Positions 27,710 to 37,741 of a stretch of DNA of 64,000 nucleotides are shown here, piece by piece. Source of the stretch: Pandoraea oxalativorans (GTDB lineage: Bacteria; Pseudomonadota; Gammaproteobacteria; Burkholderiales; Burkholderiaceae). Every line of letters starts with the position of its first letter. The stretch's first letter is position 1. The translations under genes were made by a program, and so were the position numbers. The notes under the pieces were generated by a model. It searched no databases. It was not told the origin of the DNA and saw only the letters and a list, made by a program, of their open reading frames with translations. The DNA lies in contig NZ_CP011253.3 in NCBI RefSeq assembly GCF_000972785.3, positions 3,410,001 to 3,474,000 of the forward strand, written 5' to 3'.

Positions 27710-30700
27710 TTGCCCTTAGCACCCGAGGCGTTTTGCACCAATCAGGATCGTCTTCCCGTTGTCATGGCCGAGATGCACCAAAATTCAGCCCCTGCGCCCA
27801 GCACGCAGCGCATCGTGAAGGTGCGGCGCGATTACAACGCCTGGGTCGGCGACGAGACGCTCGAAGACTATGCGCTCCGCTTCACACCGCGCTCGTTTCG
27901 GCGGTGGTCCGAAGCGCGCGTCGCCAGCACAGCGATCGGCGGCGTGTCGTTTCTGGTCCTTGAGGCCATCGGCGGCAGCCTTGTCATCAACTACGGGTTT
28001 ACGAACGCCGTCTGGGCCATTGCAGTCGTCTCGATTCTGATTTTTCTGACGAGCTTGCCGATCAGCTTTTACGCGGCGCGTGACGGCGTGGACATGGATC
28101 TGCTCACCCGCGGCGCGGGATTCGGCTACATCGGCTCGACGGTGACGTCGTTCCTCTATGCGATCTTCACGTCTCTCTTCTTCGCGCTCGAAGCTGCCAT
28201 CATGGCGCTCGCATTGCAGCTCTATTTCCACATATCGCTGGCGATCGCGTATGTCGTGAGTTCGCTCATCGTGATTCCGTTGGTGATGTTCGGCATCACA
28301 CTGATCAATCGGCTCCAAAGCTGGACACAGCCCTTGTGGATCTTGCTGTTCGTTTCGCCCTACGTCGCCGTGCTGTGGCATCACCCCGGACTGGTGCTTG
28401 AATGGACCACCTTTGCCGGATTTGCGCCGCAAGGCCGCGCGTTCAGCATCATTGCTTTCGGGCAGGCGTCGACCGTCGTTTTCGCGCTGATCGTTCAGAT
28501 CGGCGAGCAGGTGGACTATCTTCGGTTTTTACCGCCCCTGACGGCGAAAAACAAAAAACGGTGGTGGCTGGCACTCCTGTCCGCCGGGCCGGGGTGGATC
28601 GTGCCCGGCGCGTTGAAAATGCTCGGCGGCGCATTCCTTGCGTTCGTCGCGATTCAGAACGAAGTCGATGTCGGCCAGGCTGCACAGCCCACGCAGATGT
28701 ATCTCGTCGCGTATCACATCTTGCTCGATCCGGCGGGACTGGCGGGCTGGGCATTGCCGGCCATGACGTTGTTCGTCATCGTCTCCCAGCTCAAGATCAA
28801 TGTCACGAACGCCTACGCCGGATCGCTCGCCTGGTCGAACTTCTTTGCCCGTCTCACCCATAGTCATCCCGGACGCGTCGTGTGGCTCGTCTTCAACGTA
28901 ATGATTGCGTTGCTGCTCGTCGAGATCGGCGTCTTCGACGTTATCGGCAAAGTGCTGTCGCTGTATGCGAATGTAGCGGTCGCGTGGGTCGGTGCATTGT
29001 GTGCCGATCTCGTCATCAACAAACCGCTTGGTTTCAGTCCACGTTACATCGAGTTCAAGCGCGCGCACCTCTACGACGTGAACCCTGTCGGCATCGGCGC
29101 CATGCTGTTCGGTGTCGCCGCCGCGCTGACCGCGCGTGCCGGCGTGCTTGGCGAACTTTGTGAGGCGATGTCGCTGTTTCTTGCCTTCGGCGCGGCATTC
29201 GTTTGCGCTCCGCTCATCGCCATTGGAACGCGCGGCAAGTACTACCTCGCCCGAAAGCCGCAATCGACCGGCGACGCGACGTCGCTGCGTTGTGCGATCT
29301 GCGAGCACGCCTTCGAGCCTGAAGACACGGCGCACTGTCCGGCATATGGCGGCACGATATGCTCGCTTTGTTGCTCCCTCGATTCGCGTTGTCACGATCG
29401 CTGCAAACCCCATGCACGTTTCTCGGCGCAGGCAGACCATGCCCTGCATCGCATTTTTCCCAACATTCGGCTCGGACCGACCGCGCTGCGCCTCATTCGA
29501 TACGCGAGCCTCCTGTTTTCGATCCTTGCCGTACTCGCCGGTGTGCTCTTTCTGATCTGGTCCCAAAGCGTTGCGTCGATCCGCACGGCTGAAGTCGCCG
29601 TCATCGAGAGCAGCTTTCTGAAAATATTCTTTTCGCTCGCACTTGTCGGGTGCATCGCGGCCTGGTGGTTCGTACTGGAACGAGAGAGTCGGCGCGTTAC
29701 GGAAGAGGAGTCGCAGCGGCAGAACGACTTGCTGATGCAGGAAATCGAAGCGCATCAGAAAACGGACGAAGCCCTCAAGCGCGCCACAGCGGCTGCCGAG
29801 TCGGCCAATCAGGCCAAGAGTCGCTACGTCTCGGGACTCAGTCATGAGCTTCGTACGCCACTGAACAGTATCCTTGGCTACGCGCAGCTCCTGATGCAAG
29901 CCAAAGACGAGCTCTCTGCGACTCGCTATAACGCCGTTCGCACGATTCATCGCAGTGGAGAACACCTGCTAGCCCTTGTCGACGGACTGCTGGACGTAGC
30001 ACGCATCGAAGCGGGTAAGCTTCAGCTCAACATCACGGCCGTTTCGCTGAACGATTTCGTCTCCCACGTATCGTCGATGATGAGTCCTCTCGCGATGGAA
30101 AAAGCGCTGGCTTTCGACGTCCAGGTCATCGGTCGATTTCCCGCCGCAGTCAAGTGCGATCAGAAGTATCTCGGGCAGATTCTCACCAATCTCATTGGCA
30201 ATGCGATTCGCTTTACCGCGGCGGGCACAGTGACTTTGCGTGTGAGTCACGCCATGGACACACTGAAGCTCGAAGTCATCGACACCGGCCCCGGCATCCC
30301 ACCGGGGGAAATGGCGAGACTGTTCCTGCCGTTCGAGCGTGGAAACGCCACGCATGCGGACGATCACGGCGCGGGCCTGGGGCTGACGATCTGCCGATTG
30401 CTGACCCACGCGCTAGGCGGCAGTCTGGAAGTCGACAGCGAGGTCGGACGTGGCACACGCTTCGTCGTGAAGCTGTTCGCGCCGGCCATACAAAGCCCGC
30501 CCGACATGTACACGGAATTGGCGGGCATCCGTGGGTATGTGGGACCGCGCCGCACCATCCTGGTGGTGGACGATCTCGCGGACCAGCGAGGCATCGTGGT
30601 CCAACTGCTCACGCCGCTCGGCTTCGATGTCACTGAAGTCGCCAGTGGCCCGGAAGCCCTGCGATGGCTCGGAGGGAACTTGGCCGACGCCATCATCATG

Positions 30701-31183
30701 GACATATCCATGCCGCTGATGGACGGTTACGAAACCAGCCGTCTGATCAGCGAGAACCAATTGTCTGCTGCCCCCATCCTCCTGCTCTCGGCAAATGCGT
30801 TCGCCGACGACCGCGAACGTGCCAGTGCGACACGATGCGCCGGCTACCTGGCCAAACCACTGCGTGTGAACCTGCTGCTCGACAAGCTCGCACAATTGCT
30901 ATCGCTCGAATGGGTTTCTTCCAAGACGTCGGACGTAACTGTCGTGCCTGCGCAGTCGGCCGGGGAGCTCAGGCTCGCTTTGCCGGAACCGATCTTGCGG
31001 GGCATACGCGAGCATCTCGACGTCGGGTATGTGCAGGGCGTGGTCGATCTACTCGATGCGGCGCGCAAGGATCATCCCACTTTGGTGCGGCAAATCGATG
31101 CACTGCGTGCGCTCGCGGAGCGCTTTCAACTTAGGGATCTCGAGAATGAACTTGACTGCCTGCCCCGCCCCTCCGATATCTGA
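27710..31183 (+). CDS. Transporter-fused hybrid sensor: NCS1-type permease, histidine kinase and receiver
   Basis: A 1157-residue protein. Residues about 60-510 form an NCS1 (cytosine/purine/allantoin-type) permease with about twelve helices. Next is a Cys-rich stretch of about 40 residues with zinc-ribbon-like pairs (CAICEHAFE, ICSLCCS, CHDRC). Two more helices and a short coiled coil lead to HisKA with phospho-His712 in SHELRTP. An HATPase follows (LIGNAIRF, DTGPGIP, GAGLGLTICR), then a receiver with phospho-Asp998 (IIMDISMPLMDG). The start could be 27710 or the Met at 27764. It is divergent from the amide/urea uptake operon and overlaps a response regulator gene, so it probably senses an amide, urea or purine-derived nitrogen source through its transporter-like domain. 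Confidence 0.9.
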   Translation: MPLAPEAFCTNQDRLPVVMAEMHQNSAPAPSTQRIVKVRRDYNAWVGDETLEDYALRFTPRSFRRWSEARVASTAIGGVSFLVLEAIGGSLVINYGFTNAVWAIAVVSILIFLTSLPISFYAARDGVDMDLLTRGAGFGYIGSTVTSFLYAIFTSLFFALEAAIMALALQLYFHISLAIAYVVSSLIVIPLVMFGITLINRLQSWTQPLWILLFVSPYVAVLWHHPGLVLEWTTFAGFAPQGRAFSIIAFGQASTVVFALIVQIGEQVDYLRFLPPLTAKNKKRWWLALLSAGPGWIVPGALKMLGGAFLAFVAIQNEVDVGQAAQPTQMYLVAYHILLDPAGLAGWALPAMTLFVIVSQLKINVTNAYAGSLAWSNFFARLTHSHPGRVVWLVFNVMIALLLVEIGVFDVIGKVLSLYANVAVAWVGALCADLVINKPLGFSPRYIEFKRAHLYDVNPVGIGAMLFGVAAALTARAGVLGELCEAMSLFLAFGAAFVCAPLIAIGTRGKYYLARKPQSTGDATSLRCAICEHAFEPEDTAHCPAYGGTICSLCCSLDSRCHDRCKPHARFSAQADHALHRIFPNIRLGPTALRLIRYASLLFSILAVLAGVLFLIWSQSVASIRTAEVAVIESSFLKIFFSLALVGCIAAWWFVLERESRRVTEEESQRQNDLLMQEIEAHQKTDEALKRATAAAESANQAKSRYVSGLSHELRTPLNSILGYAQLLMQAKDELSATRYNAVRTIHRSGEHLLALVDGLLDVARIEAGKLQLNITAVSLNDFVSHVSSMMSPLAMEKALAFDVQVIGRFPAAVKCDQKYLGQILTNLIGNAIRFTAAGTVTLRVSHAMDTLKLEVIDTGPGIPPGEMARLFLPFERGNATHADDHGAGLGLTICRLLTHALGGSLEVDSEVGRGTRFVVKLFAPAIQSPPDMYTELAGIRGYVGPRRTILVVDDLADQRGIVVQLLTPLGFDVTEVASGPEALRWLGGNLADAIIMDISMPLMDGYETSRLISENQLSAAPILLLSANAFADDRERASATRCAGYLAKPLRVNLLLDKLAQLLSLEWVSSKTSDVTVVPAQSAGELRLALPEPILRGIREHLDVGYVQGVVDLLDAARKDHPTLVRQIDALRALAERFQLRDLENELDCLPRPSDI

Positions 31184-32153
31184 GCCTTGCATGCAGGTCA
31201 GCGAAGCATCCGAATGGTTGGGGGAGCGTCCTGTTGTGCTCATCGTGGACGACACGCCCGACAATCTCGCGTTTCTCTCTGACACCTTGCGGGCGAATGG
31301 TTACACGGTGCTGGTTGCATTGAGCGGGGAAGCCGCGCTCAAGTGCCTGTCCCGGGTCACGCCCGATGTCGTACTTCTCGACGCCATGATGCCCGACATG
31401 GACGGGTTCGAGACGTGCCTGCGAATCAAGCGGGACAACCGACACGAACACCTGCCAGTGATATTCATGACGTCGCTCACGGAAAGCGAGCATGTGGTGA
31501 AGGGGTTTCGCGTTGGCGGAATCGATTATGTGACGAAGCCGGTACGCCCGGAGGAGGTGTGTGCGCGTATCGGTGCTCACGTGCTGCGCTCACGGGCACA
31601 AGCCTATGCGCACGTGGCGCTGTCGCTAAACGCTCGCGCTGCGCTGATCGTGTCCTGTGACGGGACGATTCTCTGGCGCAGCCCGCAAGCGGCACGGCAA
31701 ATCGCTGCATACGTCGATCAGACCGTTCATCCGATGGACCCGCTGCCGGGGACCGCCCGGCTTCCCGCTGTGCTACGTAACTGGTTTGTCGACTGGCTCG
31801 CGCGCGGTGCCCGGTCGGATGCCGTGCAGGAGTTCACGGCAGGCAACGTCCGCCGCTCCGTCACCGCCACGCCAGCGCCGGCGGCGGGTGAATGGATCGT
31901 CATGCTTTCCGAGACAGATGACTCCGTTTCCCGCGATGCGCTGTCGTCTCGCTTCGGCTTGACCACACGCGAAGCCGAAGTCCTTCTCTGGGTATCGCGC
32001 GGCAAGACGAACCGGGACATTGGCGACATTCTCGGCACGGCGCCCCGAACCGTGAACAAGCATGTGGAACACCTGTTCCGAAAACTTCTGGTGGAAACCC
32101 GCGCCGCCGCGACGGCACTGGCGGTAAAAGCGCTGGCCGATCCGACTCGATGA
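31146..32153 (+). CDS. LuxR-type response regulator
   Basis: A 335-residue regulator. The receiver domain begins PVVLIVDDTPDNLAFL with the phospho-acceptor in VVLLDAMMPDMDG and Lys in VTKPVRPEE. A middle region of about 110 residues looks PAS-like (ALIVSCDGTILWRSPQAARQIA). The C-terminal LuxR helix-turn-helix is LTTREAEVLLWVSRGKTNRDIGDILGTAPRTVNKHVEHLF. The start at 31146 overlaps the end of the kinase gene by 38 bases; a second possible start is 31191. It is the cognate output of the kinase and likely drives the divergent amide/urea genes. Confidence 0.88.
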   Translation: MNLTACPAPPISEPCMQVSEASEWLGERPVVLIVDDTPDNLAFLSDTLRANGYTVLVALSGEAALKCLSRVTPDVVLLDAMMPDMDGFETCLRIKRDNRHEHLPVIFMTSLTESEHVVKGFRVGGIDYVTKPVRPEEVCARIGAHVLRSRAQAYAHVALSLNARAALIVSCDGTILWRSPQAARQIAAYVDQTVHPMDPLPGTARLPAVLRNWFVDWLARGARSDAVQEFTAGNVRRSVTATPAPAAGEWIVMLSETDDSVSRDALSSRFGLTTREAEVLLWVSRGKTNRDIGDILGTAPRTVNKHVEHLFRKLLVETRAAATALAVKALADPTR

Positions 32154-32213
32154 CACCCGACGGCATCCCACGCCCCGGCGCAGCGCTATCGCGCCGCCGG
32201 CATCAGGGTGTCA
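32151..32213. terminator. Hairpin between the response regulator and lipoprotein genes
   Basis: TGACACCC (32151-32158) and GGGTGTCA (32206-32213) pair, with GATGCCGG-type complementarity inside, between two converging genes. It could end transcription both ways; there is no clear T-run. Confidence 0.4.
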
Positions 32214-33367
32214 CGCGTACGGCAGACGACTTTCGCATGGTTGGCTTTTCCACCGACGACCCAGTAGCCATCAAGCTGTTCCCAATCCTTGCCGCTGCGC
32301 GCGGGCGTGTTTCGCAATATCAGGTTCTTGATATCCGTCAGCAGAGGAAGCGTCTCTGCGAAGTACGCGTGTGCAGGGAAGTCTTCCGGGAGCGTCGACA
32401 CGATGCTATCGATGCCCGGGACCATCACCTGGGGAGCCGTCCCGCATCCGACTCGCGGATAGTCGTGGACATGATCCGAGGCCGCCACGGCATAGTCATA
32501 CGGGGAAAGGTAAACCGTCGTCCTGTCCGACACCTTCAGATAGTTGGGTGCGAGCTGCGCAAACAACTCCCGGTCCACGTCTGCGGACGCCAGAATAATC
32601 TGGCCGAACCGGATGCTGCGGTCCGACGAAACACTATTTACCCCCGACGCAATGACGCGCAGCAACGCCCGATTCCCCATGCTGTGCGCAACGATATGTA
32701 TCGTACGTCCGCTTGCCGCCCGCGCCACCGTATCCAGGAACGTACGAAAATAGACCTCGCTCGTGTCGACCGTCGCTTCGTCGAACGTGTATTTGATGAC
32801 ACCGCTTCGTGCCGCCCAGGAGAAGAGAAACAAGTTGTTCGGGGGCACATCGAGATCGGCGCCGAACTGCGCCGCACGCAGCGCCGCCGAGTCGAATGAA
32901 TTGTTGTACCCGTGGATGAAAACCACCACATAGCCGTTCTCAGGCCCGATGACCGGCTGAAGCTCACGCCGCGCGAGGTCTAGAAACTGCGCCTCGCTCG
33001 ACACCGTCTCGAAGCGACCCACTGTCAACTTCGGGTCATACCCCAGCAACGTTCCCAGCCCGGAGCCGAGAGAGCCCGTGCGGTGATTCTTCGGAATCGT
33101 CACGAACACCCGACCATAATGCAGCGCTTCGTCCCGTTCGTCGGAGAATCCGTTCCCGCCAGCCAACGCCTTGCGCGTCGTTCCAAACATCACCGGATAG
33201 TCGAAGGCTTCGGACGTGGGCCCCGCTCTCAACGGAATTTCTGCCGAAGTCGGTGGTAGATAGTTCGTTGCGCTCAATGTTCGGTAAGTCCCGCCCGGGA
33301 GCGCTGAACAGCCCGCAAGAAACAGTACACCCGCAATTACACTCCCTAGCCCCCAGCCTCGCTTCAT
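32186..33367 (-). CDS. Lipoprotein alpha/beta hydrolase (DUF900 family)
   Basis: A 393-residue lipoprotein: signal GSVIAGVLFLAGC with the lipobox LAGC, so Cys19 would be lipidated. The hydrolase fold shows VVVFIHGYNNSFDSAALRAAQ (oxyanion region) and the nucleophile Ser in VAHSMGNRALL, which are marks of PF05990. A late Asp and a His (for example in SDHVHDYPRVG) could complete the triad. The substrate is unknown. It stands alone, convergent with the response regulator gene. Confidence 0.88.
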   Translation of the reverse strand: MKRGWGLGSVIAGVLFLAGCSALPGGTYRTLSATNYLPPTSAEIPLRAGPTSEAFDYPVMFGTTRKALAGGNGFSDERDEALHYGRVFVTIPKNHRTGSLGSGLGTLLGYDPKLTVGRFETVSSEAQFLDLARRELQPVIGPENGYVVVFIHGYNNSFDSAALRAAQFGADLDVPPNNLFLFSWAARSGVIKYTFDEATVDTSEVYFRTFLDTVARAASGRTIHIVAHSMGNRALLRVIASGVNSVSSDRSIRFGQIILASADVDRELFAQLAPNYLKVSDRTTVYLSPYDYAVAASDHVHDYPRVGCGTAPQVMVPGIDSIVSTLPEDFPAHAYFAETLPLLTDIKNLILRNTPARSGKDWEQLDGYWVVGGKANHAKVVCRTRDTLMPAAR

Positions 33368-34025
33368 GACAGCCCCCGTGACGACTCGTTATGTTGACAG
33401 CTTATGTCAATGATACGTATTCCTTAACGTCTTATGCTTCGCAACCCTAACGCATCCGACGAACACCGCCTATTAGGACAGACGATGAGATCGAAGGACC
33501 TTCAAACGCCCGTTCTATTACACCCACTTCTGCACCCGGCGAACCTCCTCCACCCGCACGACATGCCTGTCGATCCCCAGCGCTGCCGCGTCAATCCCCA
33601 GCGCGAGGCCGACAAGCTGTGGCACGACGCCACGCCCGTCTTCAAGAAGCCCTATACCGCCTGGCCGAAGGGCGGGCCGTCTCCGCAGTCGCCAACGAAC
33701 CGGGCTACGAGAGCACGACGGGCTTCATCGAAATGTTCCGCAAATCCCTCGGACGCACGCCCGGCCAGTACTTCGCCTGATCCGGGGCGGCGGTCCGTCG
33801 CGACCGCTGCGCCTTCCCAATGCCTCCCGGTACACGAAGCGCCCCCCTGCCCCTGTGTCGTACGTTCCCGCAAAAAGAGCTGCTTCATTCTTCTGGTCTT
33901 ATATAAGACATAAGACATTTGACCTTGCCTTGCATAGGGACTAAAATCACGGGCAAAAGCCGTACTGGAACAAGCCCCGGAGGCCTCAAAACCTCCCCCG
34001 AAACGCAACATCAGCAGGTCTCCTC
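33368..34025. other. Intergenic region before acnB
   Basis: Apart from the AraC remnant, this 658-base stretch has no supportable gene. The last 150 bases are AT-richer (TATATAAGACATAAGAC around 33900) and probably carry the acnB promoter and leader. Confidence 0.5.
33640..33780 (+). pseudogene. AraC-family regulator, C-terminal remnant
   Basis: A frame ending with TGA at 33778-33780 encodes LYRLAEGRAVSAVANEPGYE and then FIEMFRKSLGRTPGQYFA, the second helix-turn-helix and tail of an AraC-family regulator. No start, ligand domain or first helix-turn-helix can be joined to it, and the upstream sequence shows only weak traces. It is a decayed gene end. Confidence 0.78.
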
Positions 34026-36611
34026 ATGCTTGAAAACTATCGTGAACACGTGGCCGCCCGCGCCGCGTTGGGTATTCCTCCCCTGCCGCTGAGCGCTCAG
34101 CAGACCGCCGAACTGGTCGAATTGCTGACCAACCCGCCCGCTGGCGAAGCGCAGACGCTGGTCGATCTGATCACGAACCGCGTGCCCGCCGGTGTTGACG
34201 AAGCCGCCCGCGTGAAGGCCGGTTTCCTCGCCGCTGTCGCCAAGGGCGAAACGGCCTGCGCGCTGATCTCCCGCGCCCGCGCCACCGAACTCCTCGGCAC
34301 GATGCTCGGCGGCTACAACATCGCCCCGCTCATCGAGCTGCTGTCGGACGCCGAAGTCGGCACCGTCGCGGCAGACGCGCTCAAGAAAACCCTGCTGATG
34401 TTCGACCAGTTCCATGACGTCAAGGAACTCGCCGACAAGGGCAACGCCAACGCGCGCGCCGTCCTGCAAAGCTGGGCCGATGCCGAATGGTTCACGAGCC
34501 GCCCGGAAGTCCCGCAAAGCCTGACCATCACCGTGTTCAAGGTCACGGGCGAAACCAACACCGACGATCTCTCGCCGGCCCCGGACGCCACCACCCGCCC
34601 CGACATTCCGATGCACGCGCTGGCGATGCTCAAGAATGCCCGCCCCGGCATCACCCCGGAAGAAGACGGCAAGCGCGGCCCGATCAAATTCATCGAGTCG
34701 CTCAAGGAAAAGGGTCACCTCGTCGCTTATGTGGGCGACGTCGTCGGCACGGGCTCCTCGCGCAAGTCGGCCACCAACTCGGTGCTGTGGTTCACGGGCG
34801 AAGACATCCCCTTCATCCCGAACAAGCGCTTCGGCGGTGTCTGCCTGGGCAGCAAGATTGCCCCGATTTTCTACAACACGATGGAAGACGCCAGCGCCCT
34901 GCCGATCGAACTCGACGTGTCGCAGATGGAAATGGGTGACGTGGTCGAACTGCGTCCGTACGAAGGCAAAGCCCTGAAGAACGGCGCCGTGATCGCCGAA
35001 TTCCAGGTCAAGTCCGACGTGCTGTTCGACGAAGTGCGCGCCGGTGGCCGCATTCCCCTGATCATCGGTCGTGGCCTGACCGCCAAGGCGCGTGAAGCGC
35101 TGGGTCTCGCCCCGTCGACGCTGTTCCGTCTGGCTCAACAGCCGTCCGACAGCGGCCGCGGTTTCTCGCTGGCGCAGAAGATGGTGGGTCGCGCCTGCGG
35201 TCTGCCGGAAGGTCAGGGTGTGCGTCCCGGCACATACTGCGAACCGAAGATGACCTCGGTCGGTTCGCAGGACACGACGGGCCCGATGACCCGCGACGAA
35301 CTGAAGGATCTGGCCTGCCTCGGCTTCTCGGCCGACCTCGTCATGCAGTCGTTCTGCCACACCGCCGCTTATCCGAAGCCGGTGGACGTGAAGACGCATC
35401 AGACGCTGCCGAACTTCATCAGCAACCGTGGCGGTATCGCACTGCGTCCGGGCGACGGTGTGATCCACTCGTGGCTCAACCGCATGCTGCTGCCGGACAC
35501 CGTGGGCACCGGCGGTGACTCGCACACCCGCTTCCCGATCGGCATCAGCTTCCCGGCAGGCTCGGGTCTGGTCGCCTTCGCCGCTGCCACCGGCACGATG
35601 CCTCTGGACATGCCGGAATCGGTTCTGGTCCGCTTCAAGGGCAAGATGCAGCCGGGCGTCACGCTGCGTGACCTCGTCAACGCGATCCCGCTGTACGCCA
35701 TCAAGCAAGGCATGCTGACGGTCGCCAAGCAAGGCAAGAAGAACATCTTCTCGGGCCGCATCCTCGAAATCGAAGGCCTGCCCGACCTGAAGGTCGAGCA
35801 AGCGTTCGAGCTGTCGGACGCCTCCGCTGAACGTTCGGCCGCCGGTTGCACGGTGCACCTGAATAAGGAACCGATCATCGAATACCTGAACAGCAACGTC
35901 ACGCTGCTCAAGTGGATGATTGCGCAGGGTTATCAGGATCCGCGCAGCCTGCAACGCCGTATCACGGCGATGGAACAGTGGCTCGCCGACCCGCAACTGC
36001 TCTCGCCGGACGCCGACGCCGAATACGCAGCCGTCATCGAAATCGATCTGGCCGACATCCATGAGCCGATCGTGGCCTGCCCGAACGATCCGGACGACGT
36101 GAAGACGCTGTCGGACGTTGCCGGTGCGACCATCGACGAAGTGTTCATCGGTTCGTGCATGACCAACATCGGTCACTTCCGCGCCGCATCGAAGCTGCTC
36201 GAAGGCAAGCGCGACATTCCGGTCAAGTTGTGGGTCGCCCCGCCGACCAAGATGGACCAGAAGCAACTGACGGAAGAAGGTCACTACGGTGTGTTCGGCA
36301 CGGCCGGCGCCCGTACCGAAATGCCGGGCTGCTCGCTGTGCATGGGCAATCAGGCGCAAGTGCGCGAAGGCGCGACGGTCATGTCGACGTCGACCCGTAA
36401 CTTCCCGAACCGTCTGGGCAAGAACACGAACGTGTACCTCGGCTCGGCGGAACTGGCCGCGATCTGCTCGCGTCTGGGCAAGATCCCGACCAAGGAAGAG
36501 TACATGGCCGACATGGGCGTGCTCGCATCTAACGGCGACAAGATCTACAAGTACATGAACTTCGACCAGATCGAAGACTTCAAGGAAGTCGCCGACACGG
36601 TGCAGATCTAA
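34026..36611 (+). CDS. acnB: Aconitate hydratase B
   Basis: An 861-residue bifunctional aconitase/2-methylisocitrate dehydratase of the usual AcnB length. The order is that of AcnB: N-terminal HEAT-like domain ([16 protein letters not shown]), then the swivel domain ([32 protein letters not shown]), then the catalytic domains with [14 protein letters not shown]. The [4Fe-4S] cysteines are in [11 protein letters not shown] and GCSLCMGNQ. It isomerises citrate to isocitrate in the TCA cycle. It is a housekeeping gene with regular codon use, in contrast to the flanking decayed DNA. Confidence 0.98.
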   Translation: MLENYREHVAARAALGIPPLPLSAQQTAELVELLTNPPAGEAQTLVDLITNRVPAGVDEAARVKAGFLAAVAKGETACALISRARATELLGTMLGGYNIAPLIELLSDAEVGTVAADALKKTLLMFDQFHDVKELADKGNANARAVLQSWADAEWFTSRPEVPQSLTITVFKVTGETNTDDLSPAPDATTRPDIPMHALAMLKNARPGITPEEDGKRGPIKFIESLKEKGHLVAYVGDVVGTGSSRKSATNSVLWFTGEDIPFIPNKRFGGVCLGSKIAPIFYNTMEDASALPIELDVSQMEMGDVVELRPYEGKALKNGAVIAEFQVKSDVLFDEVRAGGRIPLIIGRGLTAKAREALGLAPSTLFRLAQQPSDSGRGFSLAQKMVGRACGLPEGQGVRPGTYCEPKMTSVGSQDTTGPMTRDELKDLACLGFSADLVMQSFCHTAAYPKPVDVKTHQTLPNFISNRGGIALRPGDGVIHSWLNRMLLPDTVGTGGDSHTRFPIGISFPAGSGLVAFAAATGTMPLDMPESVLVRFKGKMQPGVTLRDLVNAIPLYAIKQGMLTVAKQGKKNIFSGRILEIEGLPDLKVEQAFELSDASAERSAAGCTVHLNKEPIIEYLNSNVTLLKWMIAQGYQDPRSLQRRITAMEQWLADPQLLSPDADAEYAAVIEIDLADIHEPIVACPNDPDDVKTLSDVAGATIDEVFIGSCMTNIGHFRAASKLLEGKRDIPVKLWVAPPTKMDQKQLTEEGHYGVFGTAGARTEMPGCSLCMGNQAQVREGATVMSTSTRNFPNRLGKNTNVYLGSAELAAICSRLGKIPTKEEYMADMGVLASNGDKIYKYMNFDQIEDFKEVADTVQI

Positions 36612-36623
36612 GCACTTGCCGGA

Positions 36624-36692
36624 CTACGGTGCGACGTCTGCACCGTAGTTTGAAAATGCGCCGCCAAGCGAAATGCTTGGGGCGCATTTTTT
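36624..36692 (+). terminator. Tandem hairpins after acnB, the second with a T-run
   Basis: Two stems follow the acnB stop. The first is a perfect 9-bp stem CTACGGTGC/GCACCGTAG (36624-36648). The second is ATGCGCC-CCAAGC paired with GCTTGG-GCGCAT around GAAAT (36656-36692), followed by six T residues: a strong rho-independent terminator. Confidence 0.9.
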
Positions 36693-36978
36693 ACGTCCGG
36701 CTCATGGAAAATTCCCGGCAAGTCTTCGAAGCCATCGTATGATCCGTCGACAAAATGAGGATAACGATGCGTCTCGGTTTGCTGTTTTTGGCAATGTGCG
36801 TTTCGACGTTGGTTCACACGGCCAACTATCCCTGCTTTGCTACTCCGACAGCGGTAAGAAGTCTTACTTCAGAAAGTGATGTCAAGTTCGGCCCGTGTTC
36901 AAGGCCCTGTAAAATTACCCGCGAAATTCCGATGTTGGCCAACATCGTCGCCCCGACAACCTCCATTTGAGAAGCGGC

Positions 36979-37593
36979 ATGCAGACAGTAGCGATCCTCG
37001 ACTTCGAAACCACCGGCCTGTCGCCAGCCCAAGGCGATCGGGCAACGGAAATTGCCGTCATTCTGTGGCGCGAAGGCCAGATCGTGGATCGTTACCAAAG
37101 CCTGATGAATGCCGGGCGCCGGATTCCCTCCGACGTCGCGGCATTGACCGGCATCACGAACGACATGATCGCCTCGGCGCCGCCCGTCGCTCAAGTCATG
37201 CGCGAGGCGGCGGCCTTCGTTGGCAACTGCCCGGTCGTCGCCCATAACGCCGGTTTCGACAAGCGCTTCTGGCAGGCAGAACTCGCCATGCTGGGCTCAC
37301 GCGCCGATCACGCCTTCGCCTGCACGATGCTCAGCGCCCGGCGACTATACCCGCATGCGCCGAATCACCGGCTCTCCGGCCTGGCGCAAATGCTCCAGCT
37401 CCCGCAGACCGGCCGCGCCCACCGGGCGATGGTGGATGCTGAAATGACGGTGCATCTCTGGCATCGCATGCACGACGACATCACGCGCAACTACGGCCTG
37501 AAACGGGTCGACCACGCGCTCATGTCACGCGTGCAAGTCACCAGCAAGGACAAGGTGCCGACCTTGCTTAGATCGCTCGCACAAGCCCGCTGA
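36979..37593 (+). CDS. 3'-5' exonuclease, DnaQ-like (DEDDh)
   Basis: A 204-residue exonuclease domain protein. ExoI has Asp and Glu in AILDFETTGLSP, ExoII has Asp in VVAHNAGFDKRFW, and ExoIII has His and Asp in RAHRAMVDAE, the complete DEDDh set. Members trim single-stranded DNA or RNA 3' ends. The start at 36979 (MQTVAIL) is chosen; the open frame begins at 36967. It stands alone between the acnB terminator and the GntR gene. Confidence 0.93.
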   Translation: MQTVAILDFETTGLSPAQGDRATEIAVILWREGQIVDRYQSLMNAGRRIPSDVAALTGITNDMIASAPPVAQVMREAAAFVGNCPVVAHNAGFDKRFWQAELAMLGSRADHAFACTMLSARRLYPHAPNHRLSGLAQMLQLPQTGRAHRAMVDAEMTVHLWHRMHDDITRNYGLKRVDHALMSRVQVTSKDKVPTLLRSLAQAR

Positions 37594-37741
37594 CGCCCGG
37601 TGCTTGCTCCGGGCGCACCCGGCTATCGCGCGGCATAACGAAACAAGACCTCCCGCCAAAGGCGTGCCGCTATAATCCCCGCAGCGAACTGCTCCGTGCG
37701 TGACGCCCTTCAACGGCACGCCATTACCCGCCCGTCACGCA

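Noticed and set aside
33434-33913. A 159-codon plus-strand frame before acnB
   Set aside because: The convincing AraC-like sequence lies in another frame of the same stretch, and this one has an unlikely Pro/Arg-rich composition.
36767-36970. A short plus-strand frame with a signal-peptide-like start between acnB and the exonuclease gene
   Set aside because: Only the first 20 residues look like a signal; the rest is irregular and there is no good ribosome site or family match, so I do not call it a gene.
36826-37245. Minus-strand frame opposite the exonuclease start
   Set aside because: It mirrors the coding sequence of a clear DEDDh exonuclease and has no family features.
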